Position numbers and translations under genes: made by a program. DNA of 44,161 bases from Gammaproteobacteria bacterium (lineage in GTDB: Bacteria; Pseudomonadota; Gammaproteobacteria; Ga0077536), in NCBI GenBank assembly GCA_016209015.1, contig JACQWY010000034.1, forward strand, positions 1 to 44,161, given 5' to 3'. The notes beneath the pieces were generated by a model. The model was not told the origin of the DNA. It worked only from the letters and a program-made list of their open reading frames with translations, and searched no databases. Shown here in pieces: positions 1 through 10,556 of this stretch (positions are counted from its first letter, which is position 1; each line of letters begins with the position of its first letter).

Positions 1-217
1 CGCCGTGCCGCTCTGGAGATCGAGCGTCCCCGTGAGGTTGAGCGCCCCCGCGCTGTGCGTGACGTGTCCGGTGAGGTCGGTGAGTGTGAAGCTCGCACCG
101 AGGTTCAGGATCGCGCCCGCGGCGGTGACGTTCAGCGCCCCCGTATTCGTCCACGGATTCGTCGGCGCGATCGTCAGCGTACCGGCGGAGGCGGTCAGCG
201 CGCCGGTGCTCGAGAAC
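1..217. repeat. Long direct repeat, copy 1 (within tpsA)
   Basis: Bases 1-217 match 697-948 almost perfectly once a 35-bp tandem duplication in the second copy is removed. The only other difference noted is a C/G change at 142 versus 873. The offset is 696 bp, or 232 codons, so the repeat is in frame with the exoprotein. Beyond 217 the two units remain recognisably related but diverged. Confidence 0.9.
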
Positions 218-837
218 GTCGTGGGATTCACGGTCAGGGTCTGGCCGGCGGCGTTCGCGTCGAGGGTGCCCGCGTTCGTGATTGCGCCGCCGCCGACACA
301 GCAGGTCGAGATCGTGCCGTAGCCCTGCACCGTCACGCCCTGGCCGATCGTGCCCGTGCCGCCGGCCGCGTTGTAGAGGCTGCCGTTCGCGAGCTGCACG
401 GTCGAATGCGTGACGCCCGGCGTCGCCGTGAGAATGCTCGCGCCCGCAGTGTCGAAGCGGAGCTGATTCGCACCCATCGTCAGCGTCACGGCGTCGGCGA
501 GCGTGAGCGTATTGTCGATTTGCAGCGTGCCCGCGCTGTCCGTCAGATTGCCGTCGAGAATGATCGCGTCGAGGATGCCGCTGCTGCTCGTGAAGCTCGT
601 GCCGGCACCGTTCACGTGGCCGTTCTTGATCGTGCCGCTGAGCTGATCGAGCCCGAGCGCGCCGAACGTGCCGAGCGCGGCGCTGTGGACGAGATTCGCC
701 GTGCCGCTCTGGAGATCGAGCGTCCCCGTGAGGTTGAGCGCCCCCGCGCTGTGCGTGACGTGTCCGGTGAGGTCGGTGAGTGTGAAGCTCGCACCGAGGT
801 TCAGGATCGCGCCCGCGGCGGTGACGTTCAGCGCCCC
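1..837 (-). pseudogene. Out-of-frame downstream part of the TpsA-like exoprotein gene (partial, runs off the left edge)
   Basis: On the minus strand this stretch continues the haemagglutinin-like gene that starts at 3140, in a different frame from the upstream part. Read past the 35-bp tandem duplication at 803-872 as if only one copy existed, it encodes more of the same Gly/Ala/Thr/Ser-rich beta-helix sequence, for example GASFTLTDLTGHVTHSAG and later STCCVGGG, the same CCVGGG motif found upstream. No in-frame stop was seen down to position 1, so the original protein must have been much longer. The part is cut off from its start unless the duplication is an assembly artefact or varies between cells. 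Confidence 0.7.
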
Positions 838-948
838 AGGATCGCGCCCGCGGCGGTGACGTTCAGCGCCCCGGTATTCGTCCACGGATTCGTCGGCGCG
901 ATCGTCAGCGTACCGGCGGAGGCGGTCAGCGCGCCGGTGCTCGAGAAC
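697..948. repeat. Long direct repeat, copy 2 (within tpsA)
   Basis: This is the second copy of the repeat that starts at the left edge. It is identical to 1-141 over 697-837 and to 143-217 over 874-948, with the extra 35-bp unit between. The near-perfect identity next to diverged sequence suggests recent duplication or gene conversion. Confidence 0.9.
803..872. repeat. 35-bp perfect tandem duplication that frameshifts tpsA
   Basis: Two identical 35-bp units lie head to tail at 803-837 and 838-872. The homologous place in repeat copy 1 (107-141) has one unit only. Thirty-five is not a multiple of three, so the second unit shifts the minus-strand frame and yields the TGA at 828-830. Confidence 0.92.
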
Positions 949-3140
949 AGATTCGGCGAGACGTTGAGCGTCTGTCCCGCGACGTTCGCATCGAGCGTCC
1001 CGGCATTCACGAGCGCGCCGCCGCCGACGCAGCAGGTCGAGACCGTGCCGTATCCCTCGACCGTCACACCCTGGCCGATGACGTCCGTGCCGCCGGCGGC
1101 GTTGTACAGCGAGCCGCCGATGAGCTGAATGCTCGAGTGCGTGACCCCGGGCGTCGCGGTCACGATGCTGCCGCCCGCGGTGTTGTAGCGGAGCTGGCTG
1201 CCGCCCATGTTGAGGTTCACGGTGTCCGCGAGCGTCAGCAGGCTGTTGATGTAGAGCGTGCCGGTGTTCGTCATCGAGGTGCCGAGCGTGACGGTGTCGA
1301 GGACGGCGCCCGAGCTCGTGAGCGACGTCGCGTTCAACGTCGCATTCTTGAGCGTGCCCGTGATCGTCAGCGGACCGGAGGCGTTCAAGGCGCCGCCGCC
1401 GAGATCGATCGTGCCGCCGAGCGTGCTCGAGCCCGTGCTGCCGCTCGTCACGTCGAACGCGCCGCCGCCGGTGCTCAGGCCGGCGTTGACGGCGATCGCG
1501 CCGCTCGTATTGAAGCCGGTAGCGCCCGTGTCGCCGGCGGTGAACGTGATGGCGCCGCCGTTCGTGTTCAGTGCGCTGTTGAGCACGATGTGGCGGCCGG
1601 CGCGGACCGTGAACGTCTTGTTGACCGCGACCAGCGTGAGCCCGCCGACGAGGCCGGAGTTGATCGTGAAATCGCGATTCGTCTGGATGAGGATGTCGGC
1701 GCCGAGCACTTCGAGCGCAGATTCACTCATCGTGAAACTGTCGACGGTTGCGCCGCCGCCCTTGTGATCGCCGAAGAGTATCGTCGCGTCGCTGATCTGG
1801 CCGTCGTCCGTCGTGTTCGCCGGCGTGATCGTGACGTCGAGCGGATCGAACAGCACGCTGCCGGTCCTGCCGTGCGCGGCCGTCGCATCCACGGTGCCGT
1901 CGAACGCGAGCGAGTTCTTGCCCGAGATTTCGCTCTGGCCGCCGTCGCCGCCCGCCGCTCCGCCGCGCGCGCTCACCGCGCCGTGGAAGCGCGTCGTGTC
2001 GTCCGCCCACACGACGACTTTGCCGCCGTTGCCCTCCGTGAGCGCATCCGCGGCGATCTTCGCGTCGGTCGCGACGTAGGTGTCCTGCGCGTTCTTCACC
2101 GCGGAATTGCCGCCGTGGAAGTCGCCGCCGACGAGCGCAGCGCCGCCGCCGTGCGTGCCCGAAACGTCGAGGCTCGCCGTGCCGAGGAGGCCGACGCGTT
2201 CGCCCACAACTTCGATCCGTCCACCCTGGCCTGCGGCCGCCTCTTCGGCGGTCCCGGTGGCACTCACCGTCCCGCTGACGAGCGTCGTGCCGTTCGTGCT
2301 CGCGATTTTCACCGCGCCGCCGTTCGGGCCGTTCGCACTGATGGCACTGCCGGCGTCGAGTGTCACGTCGTTCGTCGCGGAGAGCACGATGCGGCCCTGC
2401 GCGTCCCTGCTCAGGCTGTCGGCATTGATCAGTCCGGCATTGCGGATGGTGCCGGCGAAGACGCCGATCGCACCCTGCTCGGCGATGAGCCTGCCGAGGT
2501 TCAGCACTCGATCCCCCGGCGCCTGAACTTCGAACGTCACGTCGTCGACGTCGAGGCTCGCGAGCTTCACTTTCTCGCCGGCGGCGAGGATGAGCTGGCC
2601 TTCCTCGACCTCGAGCGTGCCGTGATTCTCGATCTGCGGCGCGATCAGCACGATCTCGCCTTTCGGTCCGGCTTTCACGTAGCCGTAGTTCTTGATCGCA
2701 CCCGCGGTATCGCCTGCCGTGAAGTTCAACTTGCCGGCGAGGAAATCCTGGTCCGTGATGTTCAGGGTCGAGGCCACGAGGGCGGCGGTGTCGATGCGCG
2801 CGCCCGGACCGATCACGATGCCGTTCGGATTGATCAGGAAGACGCGGCCGTTCGAGACGAACTGGCCGAGGATTTCGGAAGGATTCCGGCCGACGACGCG
2901 GTTCAACACACTGCTCGCGGCCGAGGATTGCACGAAGCGCGTGATTTCCTGCTGGCCGATCGAGAAGTTCTGCCAGTGCAGGATCGCGCCGGGCGTCGTG
3001 GTGATGTCGAGCGCGTTCGCGCCGGGCCGCGCGAAGCCCGCCTGCCCATTGATGACGACCGCAGCCTGCGGGTTCGCTTCGGCCGCACTCCCGCTCAGCA
3101 TGCCGAGGGTCAGCCCGATCGTCAGCGCCCTGTACCGCAT
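828..3140 (-). CDS. Haemagglutinin-like TpsA exoprotein, two-partner secretion (prematurely terminated)
   Basis: This is the secreted partner of a two-partner (type Vb) secretion system. I start it at the ATG at 3140 because GGAGAGG lies just upstream; a GTG twelve bases earlier overlaps that ribosome site. Residues 1-22 form a signal peptide ending GSAAEA. The TPS domain follows, with NRVVGRNPS near residue 80 and the hallmark NPNGI at 104-108, as in the FhaB/HMW family. The remainder is low-complexity beta-helix sequence. The frame ends at a TGA (828-830) created by a 35-bp tandem duplication, leaving 770 residues. The transporter gene lies 303 bp upstream on the same strand, so the pair is probably co-expressed. 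The N-terminal TPS domain is intact, so a shortened product could still be secreted; that is inference. Confidence 0.85.
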   Translation of the reverse strand: MRYRALTIGLTLGMLSGSAAEANPQAAVVINGQAGFARPGANALDITTTPGAILHWQNFSIGQQEITRFVQSSAASSVLNRVVGRNPSEILGQFVSNGRVFLINPNGIVIGPGARIDTAALVASTLNITDQDFLAGKLNFTAGDTAGAIKNYGYVKAGPKGEIVLIAPQIENHGTLEVEEGQLILAAGEKVKLASLDVDDVTFEVQAPGDRVLNLGRLIAEQGAIGVFAGTIRNAGLINADSLSRDAQGRIVLSATNDVTLDAGSAISANGPNGGAVKIASTNGTTLVSGTVSATGTAEEAAAGQGGRIEVVGERVGLLGTASLDVSGTHGGGAALVGGDFHGGNSAVKNAQDTYVATDAKIAADALTEGNGGKVVVWADDTTRFHGAVSARGGAAGGDGGQSEISGKNSLAFDGTVDATAAHGRTGSVLFDPLDVTITPANTTDDGQISDATILFGDHKGGGATVDSFTMSESALEVLGADILIQTNRDFTINSGLVGGLTLVAVNKTFTVRAGRHIVLNSALNTNGGAITFTAGDTGATGFNTSGAIAVNAGLSTGGGAFDVTSGSTGSSTLGGTIDLGGGALNASGPLTITGTLKNATLNATSLTSSGAVLDTVTLGTSMTNTGTLYINSLLTLADTVNLNMGGSQLRYNTAGGSIVTATPGVTHSSIQLIGGSLYNAAGGTDVIGQGVTVEGYGTVSTCCVGGGALVNAGTLDANVAGQTLNVSPNLFSSTGALTASAGTLTIAPTNPWTNTGALNVTAAGAILGR

Positions 3141-3443
3141 GATCCTCTCCACCCCACTCCTGAAGCCGCGGCCGCCTGGCGAACGTCCCGGTCCGCTGGT
3201 CGAAGCACCGACGCGACGCGGTGCTGCATGTGTGGTCGACGGGAACGACGGATCCCGCCGGCCGGCTCTGCGTAGTCGAGAATGGGCTTGCAGAGCGTGC
3301 TCGAACGAATGCGCAACTTATAAACGCTTCACGACCGCGGACGCTGTGAGCAATTCCCGCAAAGAGGAGGGTCGTTCGGAAGAAGTGCGCGCACCGGCGT
3401 GGATTGTCCTCGTCGCGATTGATGCAGGCAAGGAGTGCGGTGC
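3141..3443. other. Gap between the tpsB and tpsA genes
   Basis: This 303-bp interval separates the transporter stop from the exoprotein start on the minus strand. Apart from the tpsA ribosome site at its left end I see no gene, convincing promoter or clear terminator hairpin. Confidence 0.4.
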
Positions 3444-5027
3444 TCAGTACCTCACGAGCAGATTGACGTGCCACTTGATGCCGCCGGCCGCGCGCTCGTT
3501 GGCGGCAAGGAATTCGTGCCCGTAGTCGAATGCGCAGGCGACGTTCTCGCGCCATTGCCAGCGCAGGCCGAGACCCGAGCTCGCGATGGTATCGCCGCCG
3601 GGTTCGCCGGGCAGCGGCGATTCGCGTTCGACGCGCGCGCCGTCGACGAAGCCCAGCACGCGAAAGCCATGGGGCAGGGCAGGGCTCCACAACTCGAACG
3701 TGAGGCGCTCGCCGTTGTCGCCGGTGACGCCGCGTTCCTCGAAACCGCGCACCGAGCTCACGCCGCCGACGCCGAACGTCTCGCCGGAGATCAGCGGTTC
3801 GCCCGCGTACTGACCCTCGAAGAAGCCGCGCGTTTCGAAGCCGCGGGGCAGGACGTAGCTGACGTTCGCGCCGTAACGCACGAGATCCCAGTCGCGGCTC
3901 GCGCCGGTCCGCGAGCGGGCATAACTCGCGGCATTGTTGTTCGCGCCGCCGTGGAGGTTGCGCACGTAGGCGAGATTGAACTGTCCCGAGAATTTCTCGC
4001 CGCGCCATTCGCCGTCGTAGCGGAGATTGATCGGGCGGCTGCGCACGTTCGAGCCGATAGGCGTGCCGAGGAAGCTCACGTCGTTCGTGAAATCGCGATC
4101 CTCGATGCCGAAGCCGAGCTGATGGCGCCAGTTCGCGATCTTCGGCAGGTACTGGCCATAGGAGAGGCCGTAGAAATCACCTGCGCCGCTGACGTCGAAC
4201 ACGCTTTCGATGCGGCCGCTGTTGACGTCCGAATGCGCATAGTAGAACGCGGCGGTGCCGCCGAGCCGGTAGATCGGCACGCGATAGTTCAAGCCGAATT
4301 GCTTGACCGCGGAGGTGTTCTCGGGCGAGGTCGTGTAGATCGCGGTGACCGCGTCGTCGAAGCCGACCAGGTTCGTATGCTGGAAGCCGAGCGAGAGCCT
4401 GGAACGGCCGATGTCCGGCGTGCCGATGTTGCTGAAGTTCGAGAACACGGTCCACGGCTTGCGATCCTTGACCTCGAGCTCGGCGTCCACGGTATCGGGC
4501 TTGCGGCTCTCCTTGAGGTTCAGGCTGATGTGACGCGAGGGATGATCGTTCGCGAGGCTCAACGCACTCGCGACGCGCAGCATCGAGGGCGTCGTCCCGA
4601 CGATCAGCGGCGGCACGGCACGACGCACGTTCTGCTCGCTGAAATAGCGGTTGCCGCTCACGCTCACCGACCCGATCGTCATGCCCTTCACCTTCAGCAC
4701 GACCGTGCCCTGATCGATGGTCTGCGGCGGGAGGTAGACGCGATAGAGCACGAAGCCCCGGGCCCGCAAGGCCGCCTCGAGCGCCTTCGCCGCGGCCGTG
4801 AGTTCGTCGAGCCCGTGCTTCGGGCCGCGGTGGGCAGAAAGTATCGACTCGGTGTCCTGCGGGGAGAGCGGGTTCTCGCCTTCCACGACGTAGCGCTCGA
4901 CCGTGAATGCCACGGGTTCGGGGACGGGCAGGGCGGCCGCCGGGACGCCGCGGGCGAGCATGCCGAGGAGGCTCACGGCGCACAGCGCGTTGCGGGCGGG
5001 GCGCTCGGCGAGCGCGGGCGGTCTCAT
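3444..5027 (-). CDS. TpsB/ShlB/FhaC-type outer-membrane transporter
   Basis: This 527-residue protein is the outer-membrane pore that exports the TpsA partner encoded just downstream. Residues 1-32 look like a signal peptide ending in an Ala-rich segment. Two POTRA-like modules follow, roughly 38-115 (FTVERYVVEGENPLS) and 116-190 (GSVSVSGNRYFS), and then a 16-strand barrel region. The conserved VRGF motif of loop L6 in the Omp85/TpsB superfamily is at 426-429, within SSVRGFEERG. The C-terminus, VNLLVRY, is a typical beta-signal ending in an aromatic residue. The length fits the family (about 530-580). The gene is complete and shows no damage, unlike its substrate gene. Confidence 0.93.
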   Translation of the reverse strand: MRPPALAERPARNALCAVSLLGMLARGVPAAALPVPEPVAFTVERYVVEGENPLSPQDTESILSAHRGPKHGLDELTAAAKALEAALRARGFVLYRVYLPPQTIDQGTVVLKVKGMTIGSVSVSGNRYFSEQNVRRAVPPLIVGTTPSMLRVASALSLANDHPSRHISLNLKESRKPDTVDAELEVKDRKPWTVFSNFSNIGTPDIGRSRLSLGFQHTNLVGFDDAVTAIYTTSPENTSAVKQFGLNYRVPIYRLGGTAAFYYAHSDVNSGRIESVFDVSGAGDFYGLSYGQYLPKIANWRHQLGFGIEDRDFTNDVSFLGTPIGSNVRSRPINLRYDGEWRGEKFSGQFNLAYVRNLHGGANNNAASYARSRTGASRDWDLVRYGANVSYVLPRGFETRGFFEGQYAGEPLISGETFGVGGVSSVRGFEERGVTGDNGERLTFELWSPALPHGFRVLGFVDGARVERESPLPGEPGGDTIASSGLGLRWQWRENVACAFDYGHEFLAANERAAGGIKWHVNLLVRY

Positions 5028-5135
5028 AGCGTTTCCGAAGGTCCTTTACATCGGTCGGACTTTGGACAAAAATCCAATTGTCTAAGTAGCTTATAGACGA
5101 CAATTAAATCCGATATCAACGTTAGCGGCAAGCTG
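5028..5135. promoter_or_regulatory. AT-rich divergent regulatory region with two dyads
   Basis: This short region separates the divergent tpsB and NlpC/P60 genes and is far more AT-rich than its surroundings. It holds an inverted repeat AATTGTC (5076-5082) / GACAATT (5099-5105) and a second dyad TTGGA (5062-5066) / TCCAA (5073-5077). These are plausible operators for one or both genes. I cannot assign a regulator or firm promoter boxes. Confidence 0.45.
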
Positions 5136-5783
5136 ATGCGCGCACCTCCCCCGGCTCATCCGTTCTCGCGGCGGTCCCGTTCCCCCGGGGGGCGGCGCGG
5201 ATACTACGCGAAGCCCCTGTCGTTCGTCGCTCCGGGCGTGCTCGGTTTGCTGTTGCAGGGATGCACCCTCATGGCGCCCGCTCCGCAGGCACCGGTGGCC
5301 GCCCCGGTCGCGATCCAGCCCGCGCCGCCCGTCGGCACCCCCGAGCTCGATACGCTCGGCCTCGTCGCCTACGCGGCGAGCATGCAGGGGCGCCCGTACG
5401 TGCTCGGCGGCGATACCCCGGCGGTCGGTTTCGACTGCAGCGGGCTCGTCCAGCACGTCTTCCGCCAGTTCCATCTCGAGCTGCCGCGCAACGCCTTCGT
5501 CATGGCCGCCGATCTGCCGGCGATTCGGCTCGACGAGCTGCGCGCGGCGGATCTCGTGTTCTTCAATACGCAGCGCGCGCATTCCCACGTCGGCATCTAT
5601 CTCGGCGACGGCCGCTTCGTGCATGCGCCGAGCCCGCGCACCGGTCGCGTGATCATCTCGCGCATGGACGACACCTACTGGCGTCCGCGGCTCGACGGCG
5701 CCAGACGCCCGGCGCCCACGGCGGATGCGTTCGAGGCGGCAGGCCTGCCCGCCGTACCGACGCTCGCCGGCGCCAGCCGCTGA
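5136..5783 (+). CDS. NlpC/P60-family cysteine peptidase, predicted lipoprotein
   Basis: This 215-residue protein is a likely peptidoglycan endopeptidase of the NlpC/P60 family, which cuts peptide stems in cell-wall turnover. A lipobox LLLQGC places the lipidated cysteine at residue 43, so it should be anchored in the outer membrane. The long basic leader before it suggests that the true start could lie slightly downstream. A Pro/Ala linker leads into the catalytic domain: the nucleophile is Cys101 in FDCSGLV, a histidine follows in SHVGIYLG, and the third polar residue is probably the histidine in RFVHAPSP. The glycosyltransferase gene follows after 39 bp on the same strand. Confidence 0.88.
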   Translation: MRAPPPAHPFSRRSRSPGGRRGYYAKPLSFVAPGVLGLLLQGCTLMAPAPQAPVAAPVAIQPAPPVGTPELDTLGLVAYAASMQGRPYVLGGDTPAVGFDCSGLVQHVFRQFHLELPRNAFVMAADLPAIRLDELRAADLVFFNTQRAHSHVGIYLGDGRFVHAPSPRTGRVIISRMDDTYWRPRLDGARRPAPTADAFEAAGLPAVPTLAGASR

Positions 5784-5822
5784 CGTGAGGTCGCACGCGA
5801 CCGCGCCCGGACGGGCGGGCCG

Positions 5823-7070
5823 GTGAGCAGCGGCCGGATCCCGGACGCCGGACACCCGCGGGTGCTGGCACTGACGACGACCTATCCGCGCTGGACCGGC
5901 GATACCGAGCCCGCGTTCGTGCAGAACCTCGCCCAGGGGCTGGCCGCCGCAGGTTGCGAGGTACGCGTGCTCACCCCGAGCTGTCCCGGCGCGCTCGGGT
6001 ACGAACGCGAGGGCGCGGTCGAGGTCTGCCGGTATCGTTACTGGCTCGCCGGACGGGAGACGCTGACGGGGGCGGGCGGCATCGTCAGCCGCCTGCGCCG
6101 CCATCCGCTCTCCGGGCTGCTCGTGCCCCCGCTACTCCTCGCCACGCTGCTCGCCGCGTGGCGCCACGCGGCATCGCAACGTGCGACCGTCGTGCACGCA
6201 CACTGGCTGATCCCGCAGGGCGTGCTCGCCATCGTGGCGGCGAAGCTGTCCGGCCGGCGGCCGCGCGTTCTGGCCACCGCGCACGGCGGCGATGTCTTCG
6301 CGCTGCGCGGACGGCTGTTCGATCGGGTCCGCCGCTGGGTCGTCGCCCATGCCGACCACGTGACCGCCGTGAGCCGCTACGTCCGCGAGGAGCTCATCCG
6401 GCAGGGTGCGGACGGCAGCCGGATTTCCGTCGCCTCCATGGGCGTCGATCTGCGCGACCGTTTCCGTCCCGCGGCCGGGGTCGCCCGCGACCCCGGCCGC
6501 GTGATCTTCGTCGGTCGTCTGGTCGAGAAGAAAGGAGTGGCCGTGCTCGTCGAGGCCATGGACCGTCTTCGGGCGAGCCGGGCCGACGCACACCTGATCG
6601 TCGTCGGCGACGGGCCCGAGCGGTCGATGCTCGAACGGCTCGTCGCGGAGCGCGGGCTGGCAGGCGGCGTGAGCTTCCTCGGCGCACGCCCCCAGGCGGA
6701 GCTGCCGGCCTTGTATTCCAGCGCGGCGGTGGCAGTCGTCCCGTCGATCGTCGACGCGCTCGGCGATCAGGAGGGACTCGGACTCGTCTCGATCGAAGCC
6801 ATGGGCTGCGGCTGCGCGGTCGTGGCCTCGGATCTCCCGGCGATCCGCGACGCGGTGTCGGACGGTGTCAACGGCCTGCTCGTGCCACCGCGCGATCCGG
6901 ATGCGCTCGCCACGGCGATTGCGGCCCTGCTCGGTGACGGAGGCCTGCGCGAACGCGTGAGCGGCGAGCACGTCAGGCTCGCACTCGTCGAACGCTTCGA
7001 CTGGCAGAACGTCGCCAGGCATTATGCCGCGGTGATCCGGGAACTGGACGGCGGAACCGGGCAGGCGTGA
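5823..7070 (+). CDS. Glycosyltransferase family 4 (GT-B fold)
   Basis: This 415-residue protein has the layout of a retaining GT4 sugar transferase for surface polysaccharide or glycolipid synthesis. The N-terminal Rossmann half opens with RVLALTTTYPRWTGDTEP and has the VVHAHWLIPQG and ATAHGGDVFALRG segments typical of the acceptor side. The C-terminal half carries VIFVGRLVEKKG, LIVVGDGPERSMLE, the donor-site stretch EGLGLVSIEAMGCGCAVVAS and GVNGLLVPPRDPDAL. The start is a GTG without a strong ribosome site, so the exact N-terminus is uncertain. Donor and acceptor cannot be read from the sequence, and no full polysaccharide cluster surrounds it. Confidence 0.9.
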   Translation: MSSGRIPDAGHPRVLALTTTYPRWTGDTEPAFVQNLAQGLAAAGCEVRVLTPSCPGALGYEREGAVEVCRYRYWLAGRETLTGAGGIVSRLRRHPLSGLLVPPLLLATLLAAWRHAASQRATVVHAHWLIPQGVLAIVAAKLSGRRPRVLATAHGGDVFALRGRLFDRVRRWVVAHADHVTAVSRYVREELIRQGADGSRISVASMGVDLRDRFRPAAGVARDPGRVIFVGRLVEKKGVAVLVEAMDRLRASRADAHLIVVGDGPERSMLERLVAERGLAGGVSFLGARPQAELPALYSSAAVAVVPSIVDALGDQEGLGLVSIEAMGCGCAVVASDLPAIRDAVSDGVNGLLVPPRDPDALATAIAALLGDGGLRERVSGEHVRLALVERFDWQNVARHYAAVIRELDGGTGQA

Positions 7071-7153
7071 GCGGCGGATATTCCGCTGCCGGATGCGATC
7101 GAAGCTTGTTCGCCCGGGGCGCGCTCACTGGAATCCGCGCAGTGCATCTCCAG

Positions 7154-7654
7154 TCATGAGACGCAGCTCGACGTGCCGCGTGACCCGAAGGAACCCGTGT
7201 CCGAGCCTCCTGCCCCGGTGCGACCCGCCAGAGCCGCGCGGTCGACGGTGCCCGCCATCGCCGCTATGGACAGGAGACCGCGCGCGGGCACTTCAATCCG
7301 GAGCTCGCGGCCGCGACGGTGACCGCGAGCCGCGGCCCATCGTCTTCTAGCAGGTGCTCGTGCTCCAATCCAGTCCATGTTGCGGGCCATGATCCAGGCA
7401 TCCCAGAATTTCGTCGCCACGACCAGCTTGTGATGGCGCTGATCTCCGCCGGTCTCGAGGCGGGACCGGGTCTCGGGGAAGTTCGCCCCGATCTTGGCGT
7501 GCTGACCCAGCGTCTGGAGCAGGGCATCGCGTTTCAGCATGGCCGCGAGCCGTCGGCGGAGTGTCTCGTAGGCATCGTCGTTCATGGGGGTGGTAGCTGC
7601 GGTACGTCTTGCGCGCTTGAACTCGAATCGGCCCGCGACCACGATCGTTCCCAC
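7154..7654 (-). pseudogene. Degenerate hypothetical gene in the 7071-7750 gap
   Basis: The 680-bp gap between the glycosyltransferase and the hybrid kinase has one protein-like trace, on the minus strand. A plausible start is the ATG at 7585 (MNDDAYETLRRRLAAMLKRD), running through KLVVATKFWDAWIMARNMDW. It seems to continue in another frame as EHEHLLEDDGPRLAVTV and return to the first as LRIEVPARG. I do not recognise the family. The two apparent frame changes and lack of a ribosome site suggest a decayed gene, but chance open frames in GC-rich DNA cannot be excluded. Confidence 0.35.
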
Positions 7655-7750
7655 GCCTTCAGACGCCCATTTTTCCTGCCGCTATGACGTGTAGCGCACC
7701 GGCCGGATCGGAGTGATGGGCGCGTTCACGGGGCCCGGGAGGACAGCGGG

Positions 7751-10510
<2,760 letters not shown>

Positions 10511-10556
10511 ACTCTCACCACGCGACTGTCGCCGACGTGTTGCGCCGGCGCGGATT

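Noticed and set aside
1-948. CRISPR or satellite array
   Set aside because: The repeats are long, in frame and inside a coding sequence of a repeat-rich exoprotein, with no short-repeat/spacer pattern.
1137-3275. Long plus-strand open frame opposite tpsA
   Set aside because: It is antisense to a clear signal-peptide/TPS-domain protein and is Arg/Ala/Glu-rich mirror sequence typical of GC-rich DNA.
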